A DNA stretch of 64,000 nt from Aquibaculum arenosum (GCF_029222965.1 NZ_JARHUD010000004.1:62001-126000), one strand, 5' to 3'. Numbered from the stretch's first letter, positions 52,458 to 61,451 are shown. Notes: generated from the letters alone by a model not told the origin. Translations and numbers: made by a program.

Positions 52458-52475
52458 CTGTCTTCAGAGAGCGGT

Positions 52476-53720
52476 TCAGGCGCTCGGCTTGCCGGTCAGT
52501 TGGCGCGGGTGCACGTCACGCGCCGGCAGGTAGACCAGCACGGCCAGCAGCACCAGCGAACCCATGGTGGTGAAGAGCACCCGGAAGCCGGCGTCGGCGA
52601 TGACGCCCTGCGAGCCTGTGTAAGCATCGAGCAGCAGCGAGCTGCAGAGCTGGAACAGCGCGGCGCCGCCGATGATGCCGATGTTGATGGTGGTGATGCC
52701 GCGCCCGGCCAGGTGATCCGGCAACAGCCCGCGCCCATGGGCGATGATCAGCATGCTGGCGGCCGAGAAGAAGGCGATGGCGCCGAGGAAGAGCGTGACC
52801 AGGGTCAGGGACGGCGCGGGATGGATGCCAAGGGCGAGCAGCAGCAGGCCAAGCGGCACGATGCCCGCCAGCACCGCGCGTTTGCGTGAGTTGAAGAGCT
52901 GGTCCAGCGGTCCGAAGCAAAGCGCGCCCACCAGGCTGGAGGCCGGCATCACCAGCAGCACCTCGCCCACCTGGGCGGAGGTCAGGCCGAAGCGCGTTTG
53001 CAGATAGGGGCCACCCCACAGCCCCAGAATGGTGATCATGCTGGGATAGCCGACCAGGGCCAAGACGAAGGCGCGCTGAATGTCGCGCATCTTCAGGATT
53101 GACAGCGAACCCTTCAGCGTTTCCGACCAGGAGCTGCGCGAGGCCTGGCGGCTGCGCGGTCGCGGCGTGTCGCGCACCAGCAGATAGACCAGCAGGGAGG
53201 CGACAAGGGTCACTCCGGCAAGGGCGACGAAGCTGCCGCGCCAGCCGACGGTTTCCACCGAATAACCCAGCGGCGCCGTGGCCAACAGGTTACCGAGATG
53301 GCTGGTGGAGATGATCACCGAGGAGATCAGCGCGAAGTGCCGCGCCGGGAACCAGCCGGAGATGGCGATGAAGGCTCCCATGATCACCGCGGCGCAGCCC
53401 ACCCCCAGCAGCACGCGCGCGGCGATGAGCACGACCAGGCGGTCGCCGGCGGCGAACAGCAGCGCGCCGGCCACAGCGAAAAGCAGCAGGCCGCTGATCG
53501 TCAGCCGCGGGCCGTAGCGGTCGAGCAGGATGCCGGCGGGCACCTGGGTCAGCATGAAGGCGACGAAAAAGGCCGCGGTCATGCCGCCATAGGCAGCGGG
53601 CGGCAGGCTGAGGTCGGCCATCACCGGGGCGGCCAGCACCGAGTTGGCGGCGCGATAGAACTGACTGACCATGGCGGCCAGGCAGAGAACGCTCAGGACC
53701 AGGAAACGCTGGAGATGCAT
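52476..53720 (-). CDS. Major facilitator superfamily transporter
   Basis: A 414-residue membrane protein with twelve hydrophobic segments. QVPAGILLDRYGPRLTISGL is the conserved loop between helices 2 and 3 of MFS proteins, and ARVLLGVGCAAVIMGAFIAI follows. Helices 1-6 and 7-12 are split by a basic loop (RDTPRPRSRQASRSSWSET). The transported substrate is not deducible. It converges with denD and stands upstream of nothing co-directional, so a role in tetronate uptake is possible but unsupported. Confidence 0.85.
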   Translation of the reverse strand: MHLQRFLVLSVLCLAAMVSQFYRAANSVLAAPVMADLSLPPAAYGGMTAAFFVAFMLTQVPAGILLDRYGPRLTISGLLLFAVAGALLFAAGDRLVVLIAARVLLGVGCAAVIMGAFIAISGWFPARHFALISSVIISTSHLGNLLATAPLGYSVETVGWRGSFVALAGVTLVASLLVYLLVRDTPRPRSRQASRSSWSETLKGSLSILKMRDIQRAFVLALVGYPSMITILGLWGGPYLQTRFGLTSAQVGEVLLVMPASSLVGALCFGPLDQLFNSRKRAVLAGIVPLGLLLLALGIHPAPSLTLVTLFLGAIAFFSAASMLIIAHGRGLLPDHLAGRGITTINIGIIGGAALFQLCSSLLLDAYTGSQGVIADAGFRVLFTTMGSLVLLAVLVYLPARDVHPRQLTGKPSA

Positions 53721-53925
53721 GGCTCCCGACTCCCTTGGCCCGTCCTAAACTCGCAAGCCGGCACACGGCGGCGGGGCCTTCCGTGCCGGCGGGATGCGCG
53801 TACGTCGCGGACAAGCCGGGAAGGGGCGTGGGGCGTGTCACGCCCAAAGAGCGATACGGGCCACTGAAGGGAAAACCGGACAGAACTTGCCGGCCAGTGG
53901 TCCCGCTGCGCGGGAAAGACGGGAA

Positions 53926-54048
53926 TTATACCAGGAAGAGGGCCATGAGGATGAGCACCACGGCAACGATGACGGCGCCGGCGGTGGAAAACTTGATGAA
54001 GCCAGAGTAGGTCGACTTGTGGTCCTGCAGCATCCGGTCGTCGGTCAT
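53926..54048 (-). CDS. aa3-type cytochrome c oxidase subunit IV (short)
   Basis: A 40-residue protein: a polar start (MTDDRMLQDHKSTYSGFIKF) followed by one transmembrane helix (STAGAVIVAVVLILMALFLV). This is the form of the tiny aa3-type oxidase subunit IV of alphaproteobacteria, with a DHKSTYSGFIKF motif before the helix. It sits alone; the main cox genes are not in the window. ATG 54048; the larger frame around it is upstream shadow. Confidence 0.82.
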   Translation of the reverse strand: MTDDRMLQDHKSTYSGFIKFSTAGAVIVAVVLILMALFLV

Positions 54049-54318
54049 GCTCGTGCGATCCCCTTTGTTGGTCGGGCCCCTGCGTGTCCGGCCCCTGAAT
54101 ATCCGAGTGGGCAACACGGGCGTCCTCGCCCGCCTTTTGCAGCCTATGTAGGAAAATCCCCGCCCGGGCTCAAGCAAATCCGGGTTTTGCCGGCCTGACC
54201 AAGGCGGACCCTGCATCGGGAGACAGCACCGGGAGGCAAAGGTGGCAGAAGGACGTGACAAAGCTGCCTGCTTTGCTTCCCACTTGCACTTGCGCAACGC
54301 GGGTCGCAAGCTGTCGGC

Positions 54319-54768
54319 ATGATGGCACTGACTTCTTCCACACCCCGAGCCGCCTGCCGCCCACCGATTCTCTGGGGCGTCGCCCTGGCGGGACTGCTTG
54401 CACTGGGCGCCTGTGCCCAACGATCGGCCGAAGCGCCGGCGGGCGAAGGCGCGGCCCCGGCCTACCGCTATGATGAGCCCAGGCAGGAAACCTCGCCTCT
54501 GATCTACGACGATTCGGCCACGCAGCCCGGTCAACGTGGAAGGGACGAGGGTTACCAGGAAGCCAATGAGCAGTGTGATGCTTATGCCCGCGCGGTGGTG
54601 GCCCAGGACCGACGCATCCGCAGTGACCGGGACACGATGCGCAGCAGCCGCCTTGGTTCGGCCCCGATGAGCTCACTCAGCCGCTCCATGCGCGACCACG
54701 GCGAACAGGGCAGCTACGAGCGGCACTTCCGTCAGTGCATGGAAAGCCGCGGGACCTCCACGGAGTGA
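54319..54768 (+). CDS. Small lipoprotein of unknown function
   Basis: A 149-residue exported protein with a lipobox (LALGAC, Cys about 32). The mature part is charged and Ser/Arg-rich with Cys in EQCDAYARAVVAQDRRIRSD and near the end (FRQCMESRG). The pattern ANEQCDAYAR ... CMESRG resembles small alphaproteobacterial lipoproteins of no known role. Two ATG codons stand in tandem (54319 and 54322). It lies 13 bp before the cinA-like gene, so the two may be co-transcribed. Confidence 0.68.
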   Translation: MMALTSSTPRAACRPPILWGVALAGLLALGACAQRSAEAPAGEGAAPAYRYDEPRQETSPLIYDDSATQPGQRGRDEGYQEANEQCDAYARAVVAQDRRIRSDRDTMRSSRLGSAPMSSLSRSMRDHGEQGSYERHFRQCMESRGTSTE

Positions 54769-54781
54769 GCGGCAGGCTGAG

Positions 54782-55525
54782 ATGAGTCGGATCTACACCG
54801 CCGCCGTGCTGGTGATCGGCAACGAGATTCTCTCGGGACGCACCCAGGACGCTAACATTGGCTACCTGGGCCGCCGCTTGAACGAGCTGGGCATCCGCCT
54901 GCTCGAGGTTCGGATCCTTCCGGACCTGCAGTCGGCGCTGGTGCCGGCGCTGCGCAGGCTGAAGGAGGATTACGACTACCTGTTCACCACCGGCGGCATC
55001 GGCCCGACGCACGACGACATCACGGTGGATTGCGTCGCCGCGGCGTTCGAGCGCCCCGTGATAGAGCATCCCGAGGCCCGTCGACTGCTGGAAGACTATT
55101 ACGGCGACCGCATCAACGACGCGCGTCTGCGCATGGCGCGCACGCCTGAGGGGGCCGGGCTGATCGAGAATCCGGTCAGCCGCGCGCCGGGCATCAAGAT
55201 TGAGAACGTCTTCGTGCTTGCCGGGGTGCCGCGCATCATGCAGGCGCAGTTCGAAGCCCTGGCGCCGGACCTGGTGGGCGGTCTGCCCATGCAGTCGGTT
55301 TCACTGCCGGTGGCCATGCCGGAGTCCGAGGTGGCGCCGGGATTGGGTGCTTTGCAGGAACGCTATCCCGACGTGGAGATGGGCAGCTATCCCTATATGC
55401 GCGACGGTCGTGTCGGCACCTCGCTTGTGCTGCGCGCGACCGATGAGGCCCGGCTGAAGGCTGCGACAGATGAACTGCGCGACCTGATCGCCGCGTTGGG
55501 CGGTGGCCTTGACGAGGATATGTGA
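54782..55525 (+). CDS. CinA N-terminal-domain (MoaB/Mog-like) protein
   Basis: A 247-residue protein with the molybdopterin-binding fold of CinA: AVLVIGNEILSGRTQDANIG at the N-terminus and LFTTGGIGPTHDDITVDCVA for the second motif. It lacks the C-terminal nicotinamide-mononucleotide deamidase domain of full CinA, so it is the short (COG1058-only) type, often annotated competence/damage-inducible protein A. COG1058 members have ADP-ribose pyrophosphatase activity in some organisms; the role here is open. Confidence 0.85.
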   Translation: MSRIYTAAVLVIGNEILSGRTQDANIGYLGRRLNELGIRLLEVRILPDLQSALVPALRRLKEDYDYLFTTGGIGPTHDDITVDCVAAAFERPVIEHPEARRLLEDYYGDRINDARLRMARTPEGAGLIENPVSRAPGIKIENVFVLAGVPRIMQAQFEALAPDLVGGLPMQSVSLPVAMPESEVAPGLGALQERYPDVEMGSYPYMRDGRVGTSLVLRATDEARLKAATDELRDLIAALGGGLDEDM

Positions 55526-55653
55526 CGGGGAGCTGCCACGTAGCTCGGACGCCCGAGCGAACAAAGAATGTTTGCGGCAAGGGCACGCGGGCCGCTAGTC
55601 TTCTGACATGAGTCCGCTACGACAGGGTTCGGAAAAAACAGGGAGACGATGCC

Positions 55654-56127
55654 ATGCGCTGTACTAAGTCCCTCTTCACGCTTCTGGCGGCCGGCCTGCT
55701 GATCGCCGCACCGCTGGCGGCCCAGGCCGACCCAGCGGAGATCATCGACGAGCGGCAGGAGTTCATGAAGGGCCTCGGCCAGCAGCTGGGCGTCGCCCGC
55801 TCCTACGTTCAGGACGGCGAGGGCACTGCTGCCGATGTGGCCGAGGCTGCTCGGACCATTGCCGAGCGCGCCGGCGAGATCGTGGCCCTCTTCCCCGAGG
55901 GCACCGGCATGCACGAGGTGGATATCGAGACTGGGGCACGCCCGGAAATCTGGGAAGATCCGGATGATTTCGCGGCCAAAGCCGAGGGACTGAGCGAAGC
56001 GGCCACCAGCTTTGCCGAGCTTGCGGAGTCCACCGAGGACCCGGCCGAGATCGGGGCCGGCATGGCCGCTCTCGGCCGTGACGGCTGCGGTGCCTGTCAC
56101 CGGACCTATCGCGAAGAACTGGATTGA
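55654..56127 (+). CDS. Exported c-type cytochrome, class II (c'-like)
   Basis: A 157-residue protein with a Sec signal (cleavage near AQA, residue 26) and a single heme motif CGACH close to the C-terminus, followed by RTYREELD. The rest is helical, as in four-helix-bundle cytochromes c' and c556, in which the heme is held near the C-terminal end. It may bind NO or carry electrons in the periplasm. The stop overlaps the first possible codon of the diheme cytochrome gene, so the two are likely co-expressed. ATG has a GGGAGA site. Confidence 0.85.
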   Translation: MRCTKSLFTLLAAGLLIAAPLAAQADPAEIIDERQEFMKGLGQQLGVARSYVQDGEGTAADVAEAARTIAERAGEIVALFPEGTGMHEVDIETGARPEIWEDPDDFAAKAEGLSEAATSFAELAESTEDPAEIGAGMAALGRDGCGACHRTYREELD

Positions 56128-56138
56128 TCGCAGCCGCG

Positions 56139-57056
56139 ATGCTTTTGCGCGCTCTGCCGGCCTTCCTGGGCCTGGCGCTGCTGGTGACGGCGGCGCAGGC
56201 CCAGGAAGAGCAGGATCAGGAAGAGCAGACCCAGGAAGAACAGGCTGAAGCGACGGCAGACCTCTCGCCTGCCGAGGAGCGGGGGCGCCAGGTCTTCCTC
56301 GCCGCCTCCTGCGCCGGCTGCCACACGGCGCCGGACGAGGGCACATTCCTGGCCGGCGGGCGGGCCATCTCCTCGCCCTTCGGCACCTTCTACAGCCCGA
56401 ACATCACACCGCATCCGGAGGCCGGGCTGGGCAACTGGAGCGAGGCGGAGTTCGCCCGCGCCCTGCGCGAGGGGCGGATGCCGGGCGGTTCAGCCTACTA
56501 TCCTGCTTTTCCCTATACCTCCTACACCGGCATGAGCGATGCCGACGTGTCGGATCTCTGGGCCTATATCCAGACCATCGAGCCCTCGGACCAAGCCAAC
56601 CGGGAGCATGATCTCTCCTTCCCCTTCGGCTTCCGCTTCCTGCTGGAGCCCTGGCGGCTGCTCTTCTTCGAGGAGGGTCGTTTCGAACCGGATCCGGCTT
56701 TGAGCGAGGAAGAGGCGCGCGGCGCCTATCTGGTCGAGGTGCTGGGCCACTGTGGCGAATGCCATACGCCGCGCAACCGCCTGGGCGCGCAGGAGCAGGA
56801 CCGTGCCTTCGGCGGAACCGCGACGGGGCCGGATGGGCGCCGGGTGGCGAACATCACACCGCACGAGGACGGCCTTGCCGACTGGAGCGCCGGCGACATC
56901 GCCTACTATCTGGAGACCGGCTTCACGCCGGAGTTCGACTATGCCGGCGGCGCCATGGTGGAGGTGATCGAGACCTCCACCAGCCAGTTGAGCGACGCGG
57001 ACCGCCAGGCCATGGCGGCCTATCTCAAGCGCCTGGCGCCCCTGCCGCGCGAGTGA
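56139..57056 (+). CDS. Exported diheme cytochrome c
   Basis: A 305-residue protein with a Sec signal and a Glu/Gln-rich linker, then two cytochrome c domains, with heme motifs CAGCH and CGECH. Met ligands are likely in PGGSAYYPAF/YTGMSD and TPEFDYAGGAMVE. The segments SPFGTFYSPNITPHPEAGLG and GHCGECHTPRNRLGA are shared with cytochrome subunits of membrane-bound dehydrogenases and stand-alone diheme cytochromes. The electron donor is unknown. ATG 56139 is chosen; a TTG at 56124 that overlaps the upstream stop is an alternative. Confidence 0.87.
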   Translation: MLLRALPAFLGLALLVTAAQAQEEQDQEEQTQEEQAEATADLSPAEERGRQVFLAASCAGCHTAPDEGTFLAGGRAISSPFGTFYSPNITPHPEAGLGNWSEAEFARALREGRMPGGSAYYPAFPYTSYTGMSDADVSDLWAYIQTIEPSDQANREHDLSFPFGFRFLLEPWRLLFFEEGRFEPDPALSEEEARGAYLVEVLGHCGECHTPRNRLGAQEQDRAFGGTATGPDGRRVANITPHEDGLADWSAGDIAYYLETGFTPEFDYAGGAMVEVIETSTSQLSDADRQAMAAYLKRLAPLPRE

Positions 57057-57063
57057 GGCAGAT

Positions 57064-57103
57064 CGCATTCATTCGAAGTCGCTGCGCGATCCGAATGAAT
57101 GCG
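57064..57103. terminator. Palindromic terminator-like stem between converging genes
   Basis: CGCATTCATTCG (57064-57075) and CGAATGAATGCG (57092-57103) are perfect 12-bp arms with a 16-base loop. The structure lies between the diheme cytochrome (+) and the peroxiredoxin (-) and probably ends both, though no T-run follows. Confidence 0.65.
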
Positions 57104-57145
57104 TGACTCTGCGTTACACCTTTGAATCCGCTCTGACGTCGTGGC

Positions 57146-57805
57146 CTACTTCGGCTGCGGCACGATGCGCAGGTAGGGCTTCAGGGCCTTCCAGCCGTCG
57201 GGGTAGCGCTTCTTGGCCTCCTCGTCGGAAACGGAGGGGACGATGATGACGTCCTCGCCCTGCTTCCAGTTGACGGGCGTGGCCACCTGGTGCTTGGCGG
57301 TGAGCTGGCAGGAATCCAGCAGGCGCAGCACCTCGTCGAAGTTGCGGCCGCTGCTCATGGGATAGGTGAGCATCGCCTTGATCTTCTTGTCCGGCCCGAT
57401 GATGAAGACCGAGCGCACCGTGGCGTTGTCAGCGGCACTGCGACCCTCGGAGCTGCTGCCGTCGCTCTCCGGCAACATGTCATAGAGCTTGGCGACCTGC
57501 AGTTCCGGGTCGCCGATCATCGGGTAGGTGACGGCATGGCCCTGGGTCTCCTCGATGTCCTTGGCCCAGGCCGCGTGGTTGTCCACCGGATCGACGCTCA
57601 GGCCGATGATCTTGCAGTTGCGCTTCTCGAACTCGGGCAGCAGCCCGGCCATATAGCCCAGTTCCGTGGTGCAAACGGGCGTGAAGTCCTTGGGGTGGGA
57701 AAAGAGGATGGCCCAGCCATCGCCGATCCACTCGTGGAAGTTGATGGTGCCCTGGGTCGTCTGCGCCGTGAAATCCGGCGCGACGGCATTGATCCGCAAG
57801 GTCAT
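57146..57805 (-). CDS. 1-Cys peroxiredoxin (Prx6 family)
   Basis: A 219-residue peroxiredoxin. The peroxidatic Cys is in HPKDFTPVCTTELGYMAGLL and a resolving Cys of the 2-Cys type is missing in the expected C-terminal place; the C-terminal VNWKQGEDVIIVPSVSDEEA and YPDGWKALKPYLRIV blocks define the Prx6 group. It reduces H2O2 and alkyl peroxides. A strong GGAGG site precedes ATG 57805. The upstream region is shared with the divergent otnK gene (294 bp); I see no clear OxyR or other operator there. Confidence 0.9.
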   Translation of the reverse strand: MTLRINAVAPDFTAQTTQGTINFHEWIGDGWAILFSHPKDFTPVCTTELGYMAGLLPEFEKRNCKIIGLSVDPVDNHAAWAKDIEETQGHAVTYPMIGDPELQVAKLYDMLPESDGSSSEGRSAADNATVRSVFIIGPDKKIKAMLTYPMSSGRNFDEVLRLLDSCQLTAKHQVATPVNWKQGEDVIIVPSVSDEEAKKRYPDGWKALKPYLRIVPQPK

Positions 57806-58099
57806 GATGTACCTCCAATGTGGCAGAAGCCGTGTCCCGCCGCCCGGATGGCGGCGGAGACTGTCGCTCGGGCGGGAAAGATCGGCACGCAGCACTGTGC
57901 TGCCGACGGCCGCCGAGCCTGACCGGCGCATTGCACCAAGAATCACCGCGCCGCGCAATCGCCCAATAGGCGGACTCGAGACGCTTCGGCCCTCAGTTTC
58001 CCGCTTGTGCTCGGATGGTCTTCGAGCACGTTCGGGAAGGCTGGACCCTGTGCCATACGCGGTTTAGCTTTCCGGACAAACACGAAACGGGGAAATACC

Positions 58100-59371
58100 A
58101 TGCTGCTTGGCTGTATTGCCGATGATGTAACCGGAGCCAGTGACCTGGCCTCGACGCTGGTGCGCGAGGGCATGCGCACGGTGCAGGTTCTGGGGGTGCC
58201 GGCGAGTGACTGGACGCCGCCGGATGTCGACGCCGTGGTGGTGGCGCTCAAATCGCGCACGGCGCCGGTGGCCGAGGCGGTGCGGCAATCCCTGGAAGCG
58301 CTGGAATGGCTGCGCGGTGCCGGGGCGCGGCAGATCTTCTTCAAGTACTGCTCCACCTTCGATTCCACCGATGCCGGCAACATCGGGCCGGTGGCTGAGG
58401 CCCTGCTGGAGGCGCTGGGCGGGGAGCAGACCATCTACTGCCCGGCCTTTCCCACCAATGGCCGCTCGATCTATCAGGGGCATCTCTTTGTCGGTGACCG
58501 CCTGCTGTCGGAAAGCGGCATGGAGAACCATCCGCTGACCCCCATGACCGATGCCGACCTCGTGCGCGTCCTGGGTCGCCAGACCCGCCATCCGGTGGGG
58601 CTTGTCCCCTATGCCAGCGTGTCCGGGGGTGCCGAGGCGATCCGCACCGCCCTGGACGAGCTTCGGGCCGAAGGCAAGCGCCACGCCATCGTCGACGCGC
58701 TGGACGATGCCCATCTGCGCGCCATCGGCAAAGCCGTGGCGGATCTGAGCCTGGTCACAGGCGGCTCCGGCGTGGCGCTGGGTCTGCCCGAGAACTTCCG
58801 GCGCAGCGGCCTGCTGCAGGCCGAGGTCAGCGACGCGCTGCCGGAGATCGCGGGCGCGGCCGCCGTGCTGAGCGGCAGCTGCTCGCGCGCCACCAACGCG
58901 CAGGTGGCGCACTTCGCCGCCAAGCGACCGGCTTTGCGCCTCGACCCCCTGGCGCTGGCCCGTGGCGCGCAGAGCGTCGAAACGATTCTCGACTGGGCGC
59001 GGCCGAAGATGGGCGCGGAGCCGATCCTGATCTACGCCACCGCCGAGCCCGATGCCGTCGCTGCCGTGCAGTCCGAACTGGGGCGCGAGGCGGCCGGCAC
59101 GTTGGTCGAGGAAACCCTGGCCGGCGTGGCCAAGGGACTGGTCGCGGCCGGGCTGCGGCGCCTGGTGGTGGCCGGCGGCGAGACCTCCGGCGCCGTGGTG
59201 GCGGCCCTGGGCATCGCTGCGCTTCGCATCGGCCCGGAGATCGATCCCGGCGTGCCCTGGACCGCGACCCTGGGCGAGCCGCCGCTGCTCCTGGCGCTCA
59301 AGTCGGGCAACTTCGGCACGGTCGACTTCTTCGAGAAGGCCTTTCGGCAGCTGCCGGGAGGTGGGGCATGA
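58100..59371 (+). CDS. otnK: 3-oxo-tetronate kinase
   Basis: A 423-residue DUF1537-family kinase. LLGCIADDVTGASDLASTLV is the N-terminal substrate-binding motif (DDxTGA), FKYCSTFDSTDAGNIG another conserved block, and VVAGGETSGAVVAALGIAAL the ATP-binding C-terminal motif. OtnK phosphorylates 3-oxo-tetronate at C4. The stop overlaps otnC by 4 bp. Together with otnC and denD it supports use of D-erythronate or threonate as carbon source; the isomerase OtnI is not in the window. Confidence 0.9.
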   Translation: MLLGCIADDVTGASDLASTLVREGMRTVQVLGVPASDWTPPDVDAVVVALKSRTAPVAEAVRQSLEALEWLRGAGARQIFFKYCSTFDSTDAGNIGPVAEALLEALGGEQTIYCPAFPTNGRSIYQGHLFVGDRLLSESGMENHPLTPMTDADLVRVLGRQTRHPVGLVPYASVSGGAEAIRTALDELRAEGKRHAIVDALDDAHLRAIGKAVADLSLVTGGSGVALGLPENFRRSGLLQAEVSDALPEIAGAAAVLSGSCSRATNAQVAHFAAKRPALRLDPLALARGAQSVETILDWARPKMGAEPILIYATAEPDAVAAVQSELGREAAGTLVEETLAGVAKGLVAAGLRRLVVAGGETSGAVVAALGIAALRIGPEIDPGVPWTATLGEPPLLLALKSGNFGTVDFFEKAFRQLPGGGA

Positions 59372-60003
59372 GCGAGGAGAACCGGCTGCGCGAGCGTATC
59401 GCGCTGCACGGCAAGTCGCTCTTCGAGCGCGGCTATGGCTGCGGCTCCTCGGGCAACATCTCGGTGCGCCTGGAGGATGGCATCCTGGTGACGCCCACCA
59501 ACTCCAGCATGGGTCGGCTCGACCCGGCGCGCATCTCCCGCCTCGACTGGCAGGGCAACCTCCTTGCCGGCGATAAGCCCTCCAAGGAGGCCTTTCTGCA
59601 CCTCGCCATGTACCAGGAGCGCCCCGAGGAACGCGCGGTGGTGCATCTGCATGCCACCCATTCGGTGGCGGTCTCCTGCCTGGCGGAGATTAACCCCGAA
59701 AACGTGCTGCCGCCGATCACCGCCTACTACGTGATGCGCGTCGGCAAGCTGCCGCTGCTGCCCTACTACCGGCCGGGCGACAAGGCACTGGCCGAGGCGG
59801 TGCGGACTGCGGCGCGCGAGCACCGTGCCATGCTGCTGGCCAACCACGGGCCCGTGGTCGCGGGCAAGGAGCTGGATGCGGCCGTCTATGCCGCCGAGGA
59901 GCTGGAGGAGACGGCGAAGCTTTTTCTGCTGCTGCGCGGCGAGCGCACGCGCTACCTCACGCCCGAACAGGTGGGCGAGCTGACCGCGCACTTCCCAACC
60001 TGA
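59368..60003 (+). CDS. otnC: 3-oxo-tetronate 4-phosphate decarboxylase
   Basis: A 211-residue class II aldolase-family enzyme. GYGCGSSGNISVRLEDG and LVTPTNSSMGRLDPARIS bind the substrate phosphate; VVHLHATHSVAVSCL supplies His ligands for the metal ion, and LLANHGPVVAG the third. OtnC decarboxylates 3-oxo-tetronate 4-phosphate to dihydroxyacetone phosphate and CO2. It is translationally coupled to otnK. Confidence 0.88.
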   Translation: MSEENRLRERIALHGKSLFERGYGCGSSGNISVRLEDGILVTPTNSSMGRLDPARISRLDWQGNLLAGDKPSKEAFLHLAMYQERPEERAVVHLHATHSVAVSCLAEINPENVLPPITAYYVMRVGKLPLLPYYRPGDKALAEAVRTAAREHRAMLLANHGPVVAGKELDAAVYAAEELEETAKLFLLLRGERTRYLTPEQVGELTAHFPT

Positions 60004-60049
60004 GGCGCGGAACAAGCGAGAAAAAAGACGAAGGGGAGAGCGGGGAGCG

Positions 60050-61108
60050 ATGAAGTCACCGCGGAGGATCGAGGGCGCCTGTGTCTGGGACGGACAGGAG
60101 ATGGCGGTTTCGGATCGCTGGATCATCGAGTTGACGAGGTCGGAGATCGCGACTCTGGACGCGGCGGTGGCGACGGCGAAGCGCCGCGGCACGCCCTGGC
60201 AGGAACTCACCCGCGAGAGCTTTGCGCTGCCGGGCCTGGAGGAGCGGCTGGCGGCGGCGCGCGCCGAGCTGGAAGAGGGCAGCGGCATGGTGAAGCTGCG
60301 CCGCATTCCGGTTGAGCGCTACGAGCCGGCCGACCTGAAGCGCCTCTGGTACGGTCTCGGCCTTCACCTCGGCAGCCCGCGCTTCCAGAACGCCCGCGGC
60401 GAATTGATGCGCGAGATCTGCGACGAGGGCGCCGGAATCGGCGAGCGCTACGGTGCGGTGGAGACCGACAAGGGCACCTTCCTTTCCTCCTACGCCCGCA
60501 CTCTGAGCAACGGCGCGCTGCGCTTCCACACCGACCGCTGCGATGTGGTGGGCCTGCTCTGCGTCAGCCAGGCCGGCAGCGGCGGCGTCAGCACGCTCTG
60601 CTCCTCGGCAGCGGTGCACAACAGAATCCTGGAGCGCCGGCCGGACCTCGCCGCCGTGCTCTACCAGCCCTATCACCGTAGCCGTTTCGGCGAGGAAAAG
60701 GGCGCGGAGCGGCTGGCCTACCCGCTGCCGATCTTCGGGCAGAGAGACGGCAAGTTCACCAGCCACTATTCCCTCACCTACATCGAGGCGGCAGAGCTGC
60801 TGCCCGACATCCCGAAGATGACGGCGGTGCAGCGCGAGGCGCTGGACATGCTGATGGCGGTGGCAAAGGAGCTCTCCTTCGAGATGACGCTGGAGCCGGG
60901 CGACATCCAGCTATTGAACAACCACGTCATCTACCACGGCCGCACGCCCTTCACCGACGATGCCGAGGCGGGCCGCCAACGCCTGCTCTACCGCCTCTGG
61001 CTCGCCATGCCCAACAGCCGTGCGTTGCCGGAGGACCATGCGGTGCTCTGGGGGTCAGTAGCGCCCGGCGCCCTGCGCGGCGGCATCGGCCAGGAGGCGA
61101 TGGGATAG
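60050..61108 (+). CDS. TauD/TfdA-family Fe(II)/2-oxoglutarate dioxygenase
   Basis: A 352-residue protein. The iron ligands are in LRFHTDRCDVVGLLC (His-x-Asp) and LLNNHVIYHGRTPF (distal His), with the 2-oxoglutarate Arg in RQRLLYRLWLAMPNSR. This is the TauD/TfdA arrangement; substrates in the family range from taurine to carnitine precursors. It follows otnC by 46 bp on the same strand, so it may feed the tetronate pathway (for example by oxidative release of a C4 acid). GGGGAG site before the ATG. Confidence 0.83.
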   Translation: MKSPRRIEGACVWDGQEMAVSDRWIIELTRSEIATLDAAVATAKRRGTPWQELTRESFALPGLEERLAAARAELEEGSGMVKLRRIPVERYEPADLKRLWYGLGLHLGSPRFQNARGELMREICDEGAGIGERYGAVETDKGTFLSSYARTLSNGALRFHTDRCDVVGLLCVSQAGSGGVSTLCSSAAVHNRILERRPDLAAVLYQPYHRSRFGEEKGAERLAYPLPIFGQRDGKFTSHYSLTYIEAAELLPDIPKMTAVQREALDMLMAVAKELSFEMTLEPGDIQLLNNHVIYHGRTPFTDDAEAGRQRLLYRLWLAMPNSRALPEDHAVLWGSVAPGALRGGIGQEAMG

Positions 61109-61195
61109 GGGGAGGAGCCTCCCATCCCAATGGCATCACCGCGAGCCGCTTGCTCCGCTGCACGGTGACTGATCTGGGAGAAACCCCTCACCACA

Positions 61196-61293
61196 GCCGT
61201 CATCGCGAGGAGGCGCAGCCGACGTGGCGATCCAGGGTCACAGGCCAGTCGCCCTGGATTGCCGCGCTCCCTGCGGTCGCTCGCAATGACGGC
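61196..61293. repeat. Palindromic repeat, copy 1 (98 bp)
   Basis: First of two direct copies, each 98 bp and 149 bp apart. The ends GCCGTCATCGCGAG and CTCGCAATGACGGC are inverted (one mismatch), and the arms, roughly 40 bases, can fold into a long imperfect hairpin around GGTCACAGGCC. It resembles the GTCATTGCGAG...CGCAATGAC repeats found in many proteobacteria. Confidence 0.85.
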
Positions 61294-61344
61294 GTTTTGG
61301 GCCGCGTCGGCGTCGTACGGATGCGGGGGCTGCCGATTCCTGCC

Positions 61345-61442
61345 GCCGTCATCGCGAGGAGGCGCAGCCGACGTGGCGATCCAGGGTCACAGGCCAGCCC
61401 GTGTGGCTGCCACGCTCCCTGCGGTCGCTCGCAGTGACGCGG
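61345..61442. repeat. Palindromic repeat, copy 2 (98 bp)
   Basis: Second copy in the same orientation. Bases from GCCGTCATCGCGAGG to CACAGGCCAG are identical to copy 1 over about 50 bp; the right half is diverged (GTGGCTGCCACG in place of CTGGATTGCCGCG) but keeps CTCCCTGCGGTCGCTCGCA. The 343-bp gap between the dioxygenase and the oxidoreductase holds only these repeats and their spacer. Confidence 0.85.
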
Positions 61443-61451
61443 CTCTCCGCG

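Noticed and set aside
61196-61442. CRISPR array
   Set aside because: Only two copies, 98 bp long and with internal inverted arms; no short regular repeat-spacer pattern and no cas genes in the window.
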